Shown here: positions 1 to 12,580 of the stretch, one piece after another | Numbering within the stretch: position 1 is the stretch's first letter | How the letters are laid out: each line of letters starts with the position of its first letter | Assembly: GCA_011317545.1 (NCBI GenBank) | Contig: WUJK01000006.1 | Span: forward strand, 1,302,001-1,366,000 | Length of the DNA stretch: 64,000 bases | From: Coniella vitis | Lineage: Eukaryota > Ascomycota > Sordariomycetes > Diaporthales > Schizoparmaceae | Reading direction: 5' to 3' | Translations under genes and position numbers: made by a program | Notes under the pieces: generated by a model | Told to the model about the DNA's origin: nothing | The model's database searches: none | The model's input: only the letters and a program-made list of their open reading frames with translations

Positions 1-1767
1 TGCCCTTGTCCATAGCACAACGGTATGTTGAAGACCAAATGACGGCTTGCCGGCTTTGCCCAAGGAGCCCACCACCAGAATTCCAGGAACACACACTTTT
101 TTTCCTTTTTGAAACTTGGGTCCGTCCCGCTGCCTTGTATTTATAGGTGTTCATGTCGAATGGACCCAACGCGCCAGCGGCACGGCTCGCAGTGTCTGAT
201 GGAGACAGCGGCGTTGGAGGCGACAGCGATGGCCATTGAAGATCTCGCAAATCTTGGGGAAAATTTGGGGTCTTGTGTGTCCCTGTCGCCCTAGAGCATC
301 GAGTTTTGGGGGGGCGGTTCCAGTGGAGTGGGTTCTGTCCTGCCGCCAGCCAAACCCCCCCCCCCCAGCAGGAAAAAGGTGGTTGTGCGTTGTGCTGAGC
401 CCTTGGCGGGTTATTTTTCTCCAACGGCTGGGGACAGAAGAGGAGGGGGTGGAGGGGAGCAGGTTTTGGTGGATAGGCTGGAGGCCCGGAGGACCCCGGC
501 GGTCCCTAATGCTGCATGGCAGCACAGACAGCGCCGACGGGCCCTTGAACAGAAGCCCCATTCTGCACCTGTACCTCATGCTGAAGTACCGCGTCTAGAA
601 GGCTGGCAAACCCCATCAAAACGTTCCTTTTCAGGGTCATCTTGGGCATCTAGAATCCACTCCCATTGCACAGGTGGGGGATCTTTGTACGACACGGAAT
701 CTGCATGTCATGGCGGGCTGCTTCTTTGACAGCAGGAAAGCCGCTGGGGCTTAGCTCCCAGCTAGTGAACAGATCAATACATCCATAGTAGTCGTCTGCA
801 GAAATAGCACCGAGAAGAGTATGGTAGACCCAAGCAGAAGATGCATGCCGAGGCGGCTTATACAAGACGAACCAGGTCTGTACAGCTAAGAGAAATCTAC
901 TACGTTCAGTAAGGTGTTATTGCACACAGCCGCGAAGATGGATCTGTAGCGCAAGAGCTTGCTTGGTTGTTCAGGCATCTATCTATCTGGCCGAGGTTCT
1001 TCCCAGATTGGAATCTTCTCCCCCCCTCTCCCAGACGTGAGATCTAGGGCACCCCAAGGACGAACCGTCATAGTACCACAACAGCATGTACGTGCAAGTA
1101 ATGGCACATGCACCCTAGCTTCAGGATTCTGTGCCGTACTCCGTACTTCAGCAGCAGCGCAGGTGGATCACAGGGTCAGAACTTTATGAAACCTGGTACC
1201 TGCCTCTGCATTGCAGAGCAGTACATAGTATCCATCTCATCTGTGACACGATCACGCTTCCAACTGATCTCTATACTATATGGAAGCCCCAGTGTACGCG
1301 TGCATGCTACTATATACTAGTATACTAGTATACTATGTGTCATATGCAAAGTACATGGTAGCATTGGAGATTATGCATTTTGCTCAGCAGGGCTTGGTTT
1401 GCACGGCGGTCTGCCAATTGTAATGCAAATGACTCGGTGCCATTCCCAACCTTAGAACCGAGGCAGAGTGCTTGACCATAGCAGTCTTTCCTTCCCAACT
1501 TGTTCTGGTCTATCGCGCCTGCAGCGTTTCGTAATGTGGCGCACATAATACATAGTAGTCGCGCCCGAGGCGAGCTAGAGCCAAGTCAGGGGGCCAAAAG
1601 ACAGACAGGGCCAGCACTAGGCTACATGGTCCAGAGTACAAGCATGGATCGTTCTGTTTCCCCCCCCCCTTTCCCCACTAGCGCGAGCCGACAACGTGCC
1701 AAGCGGGATTTCCACTCTGGATCGCACGTTCACGGCCTGTGACTATAGACTATACCCACCCGGGACA

Positions 1768-1800
1768 CCATCTTCTTCTTCGTCGTCGTCGTCGTCCCCT
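1768..1800. repeat. TTC/GTC trinucleotide microsatellite
   Basis: A short run of TTC units passes into GTC units. It is intergenic and not part of a recognised gene. Confidence 0.7.
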
Positions 1801-3278
1801 CCTTCTCGCATCTGCTGTCGCTTGGGGGCGCTGTGGGTGTTTCTGCAACAGCACCACAGCTCGGGACGGTCACGGGCTGCGAAAAGACTGGAGACCATCT
1901 AGATCTGATAAAGAGCTGTCCAGATGGCCTGTTCCGCTCTCTTGGCCTTCTGGTGAACATGCACTTACTTGTCTTGGTCTACCATGTACTATGTAACCCT
2001 GCCGAAAAAACACTACGGTTCGGCCCCCAAAAGAACCCGGGCAGCCGGGATTCGACTCCCACACAGTATAGACACATATACAGTACCGAGCACTGCCCCT
2101 CGACCACCGTGACAGCAGAATCGTCCTAGACGCAAAATGCCAGAACATCAGACGCCCTCGTCAAAGGCCCGACTCAAACTGCACCAGAACGCGGCCAATG
2201 TGACATCGGCTGCGTGGTAGGTCCCGACCTTTTTCAAGTCAGGGCTCGGCTATTCTTTCTTCGGATGTGCGCCCTTTGAAATATCGCGCAGCAGATCGGT
2301 CGCTGCAGTTGGGCGGTGCCTTGACCTCATCCGACCTCATCCGACCATCAAACAGGCTGACCGCTTTTACCAGCTGCCGATAATTAACCGCCGCCTCCGA
2401 TTCGCTCCTGCTTCGCTTCAACAAAAAAAAAACCACAGTCATTGCATAACAGACGGTGAAAGGCCACAATCAAATGAGCGCATCTGATAACACATAATAT
2501 GGCCTCTGATATTGACATGATGGCAATCCGGTCGTCCCATCTTGTGCCTTTTAGAGTCTATTGCGCCGATGCTATTGAGGGTATGCCTTCATCGCTCTTT
2601 GGTGCCAAGAGACTTATCTTCCAATCCAACTTATACTTGACAAGACGCTTTTCCCACCTCGGACTCCAGGGCAAAATTAGCGTGCCCAACCAAAGCTTTC
2701 CATTGCATATCGCGAAACTGAAGGCTCAGCTCTACCGTTGAGTTGCGTATCTTGTGTATCTGTGTATAATATGTACACAACCGTGTGCAAGGAACGCCAT
2801 ACTCTAGGGTGAAATTCGAGATGGCGACAACGCTCGAACTACCCTGGCGAGGTACTCCCAGGCATGTACCTGGAGCGGCTCCGCGAGACGCGCTGTCTGC
2901 TCTGCCCAGGACACTTCTACCGCAGTACATAGCCCGGTCGTGGGCCTGCTCGGCAATACGGGCTCATGGAGGGACATGATGCACGCGCTGGCATCCCACG
3001 CGCACACGCTTCTATTGTGACCAAGAAGCTTCTCAGAACTGACCAATCGACTAGCCAACATCGCTTCATCTCGCGCGGAGCGAACAACACATTAACATTA
3101 CACAGTACATGGTACTACTTCTATGTACCGAGCACGCAACACAGCACCACAAAAGGCAGCTGTGGCTTGATGGCTCGGACGCCCCGCTGACATCGGGCTC
3201 GTAAAATACCATACCCTATTGCTGCGGCGCCAGTACGAGCACTGCAGAGTTATGGCTCCTCGCGTTCGTCTCCTGCAC

Positions 3279-3294
3279 TACTATGTACATAGTA
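3279..3294. repeat. perfect 16-bp palindrome, copy 1
   Basis: The sequence TACTATGTACATAGTA reads the same on both strands. It is the full form of a half-site found about 40 times in this window. This copy lies in the left gene-poor region, with six further half-sites within the next 1.2 kb. Confidence 0.9.
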
Positions 3295-3715
3295 TGTAAC
3301 AAGCGATTGCTTGCCAGCCTCACGGCACATTCCCAGCAGGGAAATCCGAGACATGGACAGTAGCGACCAGTTAGCCGATATCCTCCAGCAGATTGCGCCA
3401 GGGGGAACGAGAACTCCGGAATGGTCGTGACAGAGCCTCGATTGGCAGATTGTTGTGCCAGTGCCCAAATACCTCGCAATCACGAGTGTTGGCATGACGC
3501 TTGCTAGGCTGTATTTAGTACTGAACAAGCCTGCGACTGTACTATGTAGAGATATTCCCTCTACCATGTACATGACGGCATGTTCCGTTCAATAGGAGAA
3601 GGTCGAGCTGGGGCATGATTGCGAGTCAGGGCACTAGCAGGCGCCCCCTTGCAAGAGAAGCACACGGTCTTCTTTTTTGACTGCTGATTTGAGTACTGGG
3701 TACTACTGCCTGTTT

Positions 3716-3716
<1 letters not shown>

Positions 3717-3750
<34 letters not shown>
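3717..3750. repeat. (GGC)n microsatellite
   Basis: About eleven uninterrupted GGC units. In the plus frame it would encode poly-alanine, but the surrounding frame is short and shows no other coding sign, so I treat it as a non-coding simple repeat. Confidence 0.85.
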
Positions 3751-3751
<1 letters not shown>

Positions 3752-5316
3752 GGACAGGCGACTGCGAGAAGCGATTCGTTCAAGTCTCTGCTGCGGCGGG
3801 TGATGTGTTTAGAATGAGAAGCCCCTGTTTCCGGACGATGGCCGAGTCAAAAGTTGTACGTAGCTCGTTGGTGGCCTACTCTCTACTATCACACACCAGT
3901 TAACGGCCGCGAGGATGCCAGGCAGTCATAGTATGAGCAAGGGTACTTTTTCCCTCGCTTGATTCCTGATACTATGTACTTGTCCTGCCAAAATGCATTT
4001 GCGTTCATCAGGCGCACTGATGCTTACTGAGTTCTTACGGTATACTTATCCTCGGCGACAATTCATGCGGGTCAACATGGATACATACTATGTAGTCAAG
4101 CCACTTGATATACAGAATGCTGATCACATTCGACTATGTATGTACTATGTACTGTGTAGACCAGCAACTGGTGCAATATGTAGGGAGCAATGTACTTCGC
4201 AGTGCAGAAATCGGAGCCTGGCAAGAATCCGAAGTGCCGTGATGCGTCCCCATGATCATATGGACTTTGGAGGCCATGATAAGAAACCCAAACGGCAGAG
4301 ATTCGCCTAGTATTCTAGTGAGCAATTGTAGCCATTTCCAGCACTGGCCACGGTCAATGCTCAATACGAGATTGGCAGGTTGCCATTGCCAGCCCTGATT
4401 CGTGCGAGCTAACAGCAAAATGTGAAAAACTTGGACAGAACGTAAATGCACTACTATACTATGTATACTATGTATGATAGAAGATAAGCAGGAGGCTGTA
4501 GGCTGGCTTCGCGTGGCAGATTTTGTCGTATTTTGCGGTAATGGAAAAAATATGCACAACAAATAGTTTTGCATATCTTTTTGCCCGATCAAAAAGGTCG
4601 ACACTTTTTTTCTATGTAATAATCGGCCAATGGCCCTGTTGGTGAGGGTTCTTCTAGCTCGCAAAGTGGCATGTGGCCTTGGTTGGCTGTTGGGCGCTCG
4701 GCGCTCTGCTCGGTAGCCGCTGTCGCTTTGGAACTTGCATTGCGTGTATGTAGGAGACTTTTGCTTACGCACTGCCTAGTGTTCTTGTTTTTCTTGTTGT
4801 CTCTTCCTTTTCCAGTTCTTTTTTCTTTTGGGCCCCCCCTTCTTCCCTTCACTCCTCCTTTTTCCTTTTTATAAGAGGAACCGCAGTAAAAAGGACTGTC
4901 TCTCAAAGCATTGCAGCGGAGCATGTACCATAGTATCGCGTCTTAAAACTGAGAGACCCGTGGGCGTGCCAAGCATCTGGGGACCTACACTATGCCCCGT
5001 TTACTTGCCCTGCCTGCCACTGCCTGCCTAGCAGCTCCCGCGTACCAACCCCTCCAGCTCTTGCCTTGAGCATTCAGTAATCGGAAGACCCATGAGGTTA
5101 AAAACTGGTGACCCGGCAAGGGCTTGGTGGGGAGTGGCTGCTGCAGATGTCCCTTGTACATGGTACAGCATCTCGACCCCTCCCTGCTCCATTCTAGCTA
5201 CTACCTAGGTACCCACAGAGAGATGGGCGGTGAGGGCCCACATCCGGGGGGGGGGCTTGTCGCGCGGTCTGCTGTGAGGGCCGACTTCGCTGATGGGCTG
5301 CAGCGTTTGGCAGTAC

Positions 5317-5332
5317 TTTTTTTTTTTTTTTT
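5317..5332. repeat. poly-T tract
   Basis: Sixteen consecutive T residues in a pyrimidine-rich stretch. A second tract follows at about 5622-5641 and a shorter one near 5681. Such tracts are common in fungal promoters and leaders, but no gene follows these. Confidence 0.85.
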
Positions 5333-5621
5333 CAGCCACCTCCCTTCCCCTTGCTCGACAGGGGGTTTCTTCTGGCAGGGCCCAGTTGTTGCTTTTGATT
5401 GCGGGTCAACGTTGGTGACAAGTACACTGTATCGCTCAAGTACCGTCTACCACAAGTCGTACATTTTGTTTTCTCCGTCACTTGCCAGTTGACAAGTTGG
5501 GAAAGCACACCCATCGTGGCCAACAAGCACGTCCCTTCTTCGCTTCTGCACGTCCAGCACATGGCCACGATGGTACTGTAGGCGCGCCAAACCTTGCGTG
5601 GGCTGGTAGAGGGTGACAAGC

Positions 5622-5641
5622 TTTTTTTTTTTTTTTTTTTT
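5622..5641. repeat. long poly-T tract
   Basis: About twenty consecutive T residues, followed by CT-rich DNA. No coding region is recognisable on either side. Confidence 0.85.
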
Positions 5642-6280
5642 CACTCCCTGGGTGTTGTTCTCGTGGTTGCCGTCGAACTTTTTTTTTTTCAGCATGACAA
5701 GATCGTCTTGTCTGACTGCGTGTTCAAGGGCGATTCCGGATGGAGGCCAACGGCGGCAGTTGAACACACACGCTCACTCACTCTCTATCTCTCTTTCGCA
5801 AACATGTCCGTACCATGTACAAGGCTTGCTTCCTCTACATAGTACCATGCATGTATGGGGTGTGCTTGTTGACTCTGTACGGTACGATGGGCACCCGTTG
5901 ACCTGCGTTGAGAAACATGGGCCGAGAAGGATCAGAGCCGCCAAACCAAAGCCTGCAACGACAGCCGACGTGCTGCAGATCAACAGACGCCCCAGGGCTG
6001 TCTAATCACAATGGCGAGCATGGATCCCACGACGCGCAACACGTACTGATTGTTTATTGTTTGTTTTTATTTGTTCTTCTTCGTGCTGGGAAGGGGGGAG
6101 AGGAGGGAGGGGTTCGCGGCGCCGGGGTGGAGGGTCGGTTGGCTGGGCCTACCATCTGCAACCCTCCTTCTATTTCCTACCTTGGACCAGCTATCCGATG
6201 TCCCCTCATCCACCGTCACAGCCATGACAGACTCTTCAACCAATCTCTTTCTCACACGCTCTTTCTCTCTCACATACTAT

Positions 6281-6298
6281 AACACACACACACACACT
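6281..6298. repeat. (CA)n microsatellite
   Basis: A CA dinucleotide run after a CT-rich block and just before a possible splice acceptor (CTTGCAG at about 6305-6311). No open frame of useful length follows. Confidence 0.8.
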
Positions 6299-9192
6299 CA
6301 CAATCTTGCAGACAATGATACTTATTCTATTTACGAACGGCTCGTCTCGAACGCACTAGTATTGTCCGCCATAATGTTTCCCCTGCCTGCGCACGTTTCA
6401 CTGGGGAATCGCGGCCTAGAAAGGAAGCACATGACATGGAATAACCCCTGCTGACATCTCATATGCGTTTGGCAACGCAAAACCCAGCCCGGACTTCACC
6501 GTTGCCAGATCTCCCAGGATCGAGGTTCCAAATCGCACCACAGGCCTTCCTTACACCGTATCTTCTTATTTCTTCTTCATACCGTCATTTGTACAGTATG
6601 TCTGGCGATATCTCGGAAATCTCGTCTCCTTTTTTTTTTTTTGCTTGGTTCGGTCCTTCTTAGCACCGCTTCCTTGCTTACGGGTTTGTATTAATTTCAA
6701 AAGGTTGTCACGTAGTACGAGGTACAATGAATTGGGCTTGGAGTTACTGTAATGAAGCGGCTCACTAGTTAGCTTCTAGACTTGTTCCTTTGGACTGCAG
6801 GTTTGCACCCTTGATGCCAGCATGCACGCACAGTAAGTGGCAGGTGCAATGTATGGCTTCTCTATAGCCCTGAACCTGGAATCTGGATTCTTTTGGACCT
6901 GGACTGAAGCCAGACTACCATCGTACTACTTTCCTCTGTAGAGTATCCTCAGAAACCGGGTAATCTTCGTTATCCCATTGTGCTTACAGAGCCACTATGT
7001 GGCAGTACACTCACTGATCATGACCATGGCTACGCACTCAACTCGTATAACAAGCCATCTTCTGCGCTGGAGAAGAAAAATAAAATATAAAAAAAAACAC
7101 CATAAAAAGAAAAGAAAAAACAATCTCGATACTTACTCGCTTGGTACTATGTAAATGCTGCTTGGACTGCCAAGCACTCGTGGAAGTGTGTCACAATTTC
7201 CGAGAGATGGGCACACACAAGACTCATCATGCACTCACGTACGTACCTTGTCACCTTTCTGTTTTGTTCATTTCTTTTCTCTTGAGGAGAGGGCGAACAA
7301 GTTGAATGGGCTGTATCAAGGGTTATAGTAACACATGTTGAATGCCCAAGGATGAGGAGATGATGGCTTGCTTGGTTCCCAGATGCAAAATCAGATGAAT
7401 TGAAAAGGAGATCAAGGGGAGAGAAAGTGATGGAGAAAGTCATTGGATATCCCTTAGTGACGATGGATTCTTCACACAGCAGGCCTGCAATTCTAGTGAT
7501 CGTCAGGAGCGAATTGCTATTGCGTCTGCATGTGTTTGATCCTCGACGAGCGTAATAGTAGTACCGCAAGCCCAGGAACTATTTCTGTACTATATACTGT
7601 ATTGTTTCACATAACACAGCGGAACCATCCGTTGAAAAGAAAAAGGTGCTGCCGACCGACCTGAGTGCGTGCGTGGAATCATGGGGACAGTGTTCACGGC
7701 ACTTTGAGCTCCTGATCAACCTTTTGATGCTGCTCAAAGGGTAATATACTTCATAGTATATACAACGAGGTGTATGCGTATTATTGCGAGCGTCTGCTTG
7801 GGAAAGTTGAGCAGATTATCCTGTACTATGTGCATGAAGTCGTTTAACTCTCTCAACCAACGATACGTGGTGTAATTTAGTCTTTGCCTTCTTGCGATTC
7901 ATTGTGTTTTGCTTTGGGTTCCAGATGAGCGTCATATATATTATTGCCCACCCCCAGGGAAATATGAGCCAAGTACATACATATTACGTGCAATCATGTG
8001 GTCATGTACAAGTATGCTCACCAATCAGCGAATATGATATATCAAGATGACATCCTGCCCGCGCCCAACCACGAATAAAATTACCTCAAAAAACATGTGA
8101 ATTAGTGAGCCCCCCGTTGCGCGAGCTATACACACCATATCACAAAAGGGTGTGCGCCGAAACCCAAACAAAGCTCCAGCAAATAAATGGGCGCAGAGAC
8201 GCATATTACGGGACACATCACATGGAATCGCAATATTGATGCTGACTCGGCTTGGCTGGGCTTGGCTGGGCTGATCCATCCTCCAGTGAGCCATTATACG
8301 TTGCCAAACAATGCCAACGAAACTGCTCATGCGTAGTGTATTTATTGTAGTAGTGTGTGGGTGTGATGAGCATCTTGCTTACTCACGCGTGTATTCGCAA
8401 TGCTCGACCTCTTTCGTATACACATGCGTACAAAAGAACGCACTACTACCAACCAGGTAACATGCGTAATCCCCTCTTATGATTACACCCTGCGTGGCTG
8501 ACAACCGGTCGAAAGGCAAGAACAGATACAAGGGCACTGCACCGATGGCAAAACTACACACACACATCACATTTGGGTCGTGTACGCTTTTGTTTTGTGC
8601 CCATTTGACTTGCGCGTGGCACTCCAATAGTAACTCGTACTCGGCCGGGAAGAAAAAAAAGACATACTGCCAGCGGTGAGGAGTTATATATCTGTTCGCG
8701 CGCATAGGTAATTACCATACGAGAGAGACTATACAAGACAATTCAATTGTCGTCTGATTCATGAGGGCCTTGCTAAAAACACAATTACTTTTGCCTGTCA
8801 CAGCTTAACAGCTCGGTTGAAGTGGCACTTGGCAGTACAAGCACGACCTTGACAAAGGAATAGTGAGACGGCGGTGGCTTCGTGCAATGAGCAGTAGCAC
8901 GCTTGGGTGTTTTGAGGGCCTGGTATAAAGGCAGCTTCACATCAGTCCACGAGACTGGCGCTTGACTTCTCCATGTGCTCACAGCGCCCACAGCGCCGTC
9001 AAGATTGCGCAGAAAATTCGCATGTTTGATCGTACTCTTGGAGACAGAATGATTTGCTGCAACTTTCTAGAGTCATGGAATCAAGTTTGCGAACCTCATA
9101 AATGGAAGACCATCCCATGGTACTGGCGGTCTATCGTCCTTCCTTGGCAACGCGCAAAATTCCAGAGCCCTTTTAGAGAATGTTCGAAGAAA

Positions 9193-12075
9193 CTACCGCT
9201 TGACGTAGTAATTGGACATGTCAAGCATGAGCAAGAGTATCGTGATATGGTTCTTATCCGCCTTGCTCGCGTCACGTTTCTGTCCATATCCCTTTTTTTC
9301 ACTCATACCCCTGCACACAGTGATGAATACTTCTACCTTCTCCCTGAACGACCGGTACAAGTCTCTGACGTCTGGCTGGGGCCCTTGGGTACTTCTTGCG
9401 CGCGCTCTGACGACCTTGGAGAAGGACAGAACAAGCGTAAAGATTTCCTCGAGCAGCTTGAGCACCGGGTACTGCCTTTTCCGGAGAAGCAAAGCCGCCG
9501 TAATCTCATCCAAGGTGCGTTCGTGCTGTTCGCCGATCCGATCAGGACTGATACCGGAAGGTGACTCTAAACTGCTTTTGCCCTCTCGAAGCCCTTGCTC
9601 GATGGTGTCAAGCCAAGCTTCGAACTCACGCCATGGCCTTTCGATGCCCACGTCGAAGAAATACCGGGCGATATTCGAGGTGAAGTTGTGCGCTTCAAGG
9701 CGAAAGCGCAGGGAAACGTCGTCCGGGTCTTTCCATCTTGAGGCACTGGATGTCATATCGCGGAACAGCTGATCAACGACAAAAAGCATTCTCAACACGC
9801 GGAGAAGGTGCTTGAAAATGCGGTCATATTTGACCAATACACTGGGCGTTATGATGGGCGTCAGAGGCGACGGCGTCTTGTAGGATAGTCGCAGGAAGTC
9901 AAGAGCCTCGAGAGCATGTGGGTCCATGCATCTGTCTATCTCCTCCTCCGACAGGTCGCGAATGGCGAAGCTCAAGCCACCAGGTAGCGTGGCAGGCTCC
10001 GTACGGATTAATGAAACACCTTTCCACCCAGTGCCATCCGATGACTGTTGGTAACTATCGGTTAACAAGCCCGCCAAAGCCAGGCGTAACTCAGAACTCG
10101 CGGGCGGCCAGTTATCACGATTCGAAAGACGCAGTCCCATATTGGCACCAGTCCTAGCCACGCCCGCCTGACGTTCTGTTTTCTCCATCTCTGGGTTGAA
10201 AAGCGCGTTGGCTAAATGGCTTGAGAACATGCCATTGCCGAGCAACTGGAAGGCTTTTTGAAGTCTTATGTGTCGCCTCAGACCATGTTCATCATAGAGT
10301 GACCGCAAACACTCGCCGTTCACAAGGTGAGCCTGTGCATAAATGATGGGACCAAACGATAGCATGGGCAAAAGTGACCAGTGTGGGCTGAATTCATCCC
10401 CTGAAAGATCCGCCTCTTGCCCCAGGCTGAAGAGCTCCTTTCTGAGGAGTAGGGAGAGTTTGTCCCAGGGCTCGACTTTCGCGACTGGGTCGTCCAATTG
10501 CGCAATGGAGGCCAGCACCGTCTGCTCAAGTCGTAGCTCGTCCTTGCCAAAGAATTGCAGGACTGTCTTATCTCGATCCTCTTCGCCATCCGCCACACTC
10601 GAATTAGTTTTGTTGGTTGTGGTCGGGCCTCTGAGCAGCACCTCTGAGACAGCGCGATGATATTCTTTTGCTTTGTGTTCCACTCGCTGAACCGATTCCC
10701 AGTCGTATTGCCACTCCAGTCTGGGAAGCTCAGCAACGGGAAGTGAACGAGGAGATGAAAGCAGGTGTTGGGGATGATATGATTGCAGAAAGCGAAGATT
10801 CTTGCCAGTTTCGAAAATTGCCCGAGCAATTTCATTAGGTATGAATGATGGCATATTATTCGCATTGAGGAAATAATCTGGCTCTTCAAGTTCGAAGCCT
10901 TGGTCATCAATCCAAATCTTGTTATCGCATCTCACAAAACTTTTGCTGGGGCCACTTTTGGTAATGGGAACTCCTCCTTCAGGTCTTAGGCCAAGCCATT
11001 CCTCAACAAAATCTGTGAATGGTTTGGAAACCATTCGCAGAATCTCGCCCATAGCATCTTTCAGGAATGGCTCGCTCAGCTCCGCGGATTGTGCCTCCGT
11101 GTAGATCACCGACAACAGAGACGAATCATTGGTTATGTTTCGAGTCTTGCGAATGAGCTGCTGAAAGTATGACAGGATTGAGAAGACAGGCTTCACGAAG
11201 GATTGAAGTTGAAGAATAGACCTGGCTTTCACCCCCCGCGCACCAAGCTCATCTTGGACGACAAGCAGCAATTTGTCGACAGCATTAGCAAGCGCGACAC
11301 GAGATGGTGTAGCGTTATCTCGATATGTTTCCTCCTTGAAAGCTTTCAAGCGACGATAAGTCTCGCCGCATGATGTGCAAAGCTGCACAAGGCCAACAAG
11401 TGATTCGCCCGAGTACTCAGGTATTTTGGTCATCCCCAGAATCGGTACGAAAGTCATCGTGTCCTGATCCCACGAGAACATGAAAGAGTCTCGTCCGAGA
11501 GATAACGAGAGAAGACAGGACATCCACGAACGTAGGCCAATATTCTTGTAGAACTCGCGGGGACGCGAGCCGCCATAGACACCGCCTGACGCAAGGAAAG
11601 CCTCGTAAGCCGGAGCGCCTGCTTCAGAGATGAATGTGGCGACACCAGGGTCTGCTTGACCAGATTCAAATCTGTTCCACGTCTTGTACGCAGGCGGTTG
11701 CGCCTGTACATCGTCGCCAATGAGCCAAATATCACGTTCGGACTCAGCTTCCTGTGTGATTATGGGCACATCATCGGACTCTTCATGCGTCTGGCTTGGT
11801 GAATGCTCGACTGGAGGAGTATCAAGTCCCAGACCGAGCGGAGGCCTGAAATAACCACTACCACCGACTGCCGATGCATGGCTGTTGGTGAATCTGTCTA
11901 GACAGACAGTCAGCTCTACTCCTTCAAAAATCGTTGATGTTAACTTACTCTCAACTAATTCAAAGAAATTTTCTGCCAATGGCGCTGGCGGATTCAATAA
12001 ACCGGAGGATTTCCAAAAGTCAGGGTGATGGAATAGGTCCGCAGCGCCTTCACCTTCGGTCGCAAACGACGCCAT
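9193..12075 (-). CDS. gamma-tubulin complex component (Spc97/Spc98 family, GCP5/GCP6 type)
   Basis: One uninterrupted frame of 960 codons. The family forms the gamma-tubulin ring complex that nucleates microtubules at spindle pole bodies. The N-terminal third has the GCP grip-1 style segment around residues 180-260; the centre has the typical 'ARAIFETGKNLRFL' element (about residue 410) preceding the conserved core; the C-terminal quarter (about 740-950) is helix-rich with the pattern FRLEAHNFTSNIARYFFDVGIE, matching the grip-2 region where gamma-tubulin binds. Length and divergence fit the accessory GCP5/GCP6 members better than core GCP2/GCP3, which is an inference. No intron is needed. The start is the first ATG of the frame, about 505 bases from the divergent EAF7 start. 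Confidence 0.85.
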   Translation of the reverse strand: MASFATEGEGAADLFHHPDFWKSSGLLNPPAPLAENFFELVESKLTSTIFEGVELTVCLDRFTNSHASAVGGSGYFRPPLGLGLDTPPVEHSPSQTHEESDDVPIITQEAESERDIWLIGDDVQAQPPAYKTWNRFESGQADPGVATFISEAGAPAYEAFLASGGVYGGSRPREFYKNIGLRSWMSCLLSLSLGRDSFMFSWDQDTMTFVPILGMTKIPEYSGESLVGLVQLCTSCGETYRRLKAFKEETYRDNATPSRVALANAVDKLLLVVQDELGARGVKARSILQLQSFVKPVFSILSYFQQLIRKTRNITNDSSLLSVIYTEAQSAELSEPFLKDAMGEILRMVSKPFTDFVEEWLGLRPEGGVPITKSGPSKSFVRCDNKIWIDDQGFELEEPDYFLNANNMPSFIPNEIARAIFETGKNLRFLQSYHPQHLLSSPRSLPVAELPRLEWQYDWESVQRVEHKAKEYHRAVSEVLLRGPTTTNKTNSSVADGEEDRDKTVLQFFGKDELRLEQTVLASIAQLDDPVAKVEPWDKLSLLLRKELFSLGQEADLSGDEFSPHWSLLPMLSFGPIIYAQAHLVNGECLRSLYDEHGLRRHIRLQKAFQLLGNGMFSSHLANALFNPEMEKTERQAGVARTGANMGLRLSNRDNWPPASSELRLALAGLLTDSYQQSSDGTGWKGVSLIRTEPATLPGGLSFAIRDLSEEEIDRCMDPHALEALDFLRLSYKTPSPLTPIITPSVLVKYDRIFKHLLRVLRMLFVVDQLFRDMTSSASRWKDPDDVSLRFRLEAHNFTSNIARYFFDVGIERPWREFEAWLDTIEQGLREGKSSLESPSGISPDRIGEQHERTLDEITAALLLRKRQYPVLKLLEEIFTLVLSFSKVVRARARSTQGPQPDVRDLYRSFREKVEVFITVCRGMSEKKGYGQKRDASKADKNHITILLLMLDMSNYYVKR

Positions 12076-12580
12076 GGTAGCTCAACACTGCTGCAACACC
12101 GGCCCACGCGATGGCTGGCGGATTCTCTGTGATTCAAATAAAGGCCATTCTCAGTGGCGCTGATCGAAAACAGAAAAGACTTGAGTCCTATCCCGCTTCA
12201 TACATAGTACACTCTTGGGAACGTACTACGAGCAGGCTGCTAACAGGCTACCTGTAACGGCGCCAGGGCGCGGCGCGCATCCCTACCCTACCCCTTATCA
12301 CGCGCTTCCGTCTTATCGCCAAACATTTGTAGACAGCCCAGGTACACAGTACTTGCAGTGCACATCGGAGGTGACTTGCCATGACATATCGGCAGACATG
12401 CCTAACAAAGCTTCTGGCAAACCACCTGGGACAACCACGCTTTCATACTACCTACCTTTCAATTCTCCAGACGGCGGAAAACCGCGCCAATCACCGCGCC
12501 GCCACTTGCAGCTATGCAATTTTCGAGACTCTCGCAAACATCGTCCTTGACTTACCTTTGCGACACTCGCACCAGACACT
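12076..12580. promoter_or_regulatory. divergent promoter region, GCP gene / EAF7
   Basis: 505 bases between two start codons facing away from each other. It holds one ACATAGTA half-site (12202-12209) and a short GC-rich block near 12255-12275. No other gene is seen. Confidence 0.6.

Larger units (their letters stand above)
1..9192. other. 9.2 kb gene-poor region
   Basis: I see no convincing protein gene here. Open frames on both strands are short (140 codons or fewer outside the left part of the GCP gene's antisense), lack recognisable domains and do not join through plausible introns. The stretch holds pyrimidine-rich tracts (about 5317-5332, 5622-5641, 5750-6280), microsatellites, and at least 15 copies of the ACATAGTA/TACTATGT half-site, densest between 3279 and 4473. 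The CT-rich blocks near 5.3-6.3 kb resemble the promoter or 5' leader style of strongly expressed fungal genes, but no coding sequence follows. It may hold non-coding transcripts or long regulatory DNA; nothing in the sequence settles this. Confidence 0.6.

Noticed and set aside
2030..2135. tRNA-like pieces on the minus strand (GTCTAG, CTGTCAC loop, GAGTCGAATCCC)
   Set aside because: The anticodon stem and T-arm do not pair properly and the parts are too far apart for a tRNA, even with an intron.
6223..6454. 77-codon frame after the CA repeat with an acceptor-like CTTGCAG
   Set aside because: Repeat-derived THTHTH sequence, no domain, no continuing exon.
7147..7569. 140-codon minus-strand frame
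   Set aside because: Low-complexity, no motif, no introns or partners that extend it.
8025..8330. 101-codon minus-strand frame
   Set aside because: No recognisable motif; length is within chance for this region.
8962..9564. 200-codon plus-strand frame
   Set aside because: Its right half is antisense to the 3' end of the gamma-tubulin complex gene; no domain.
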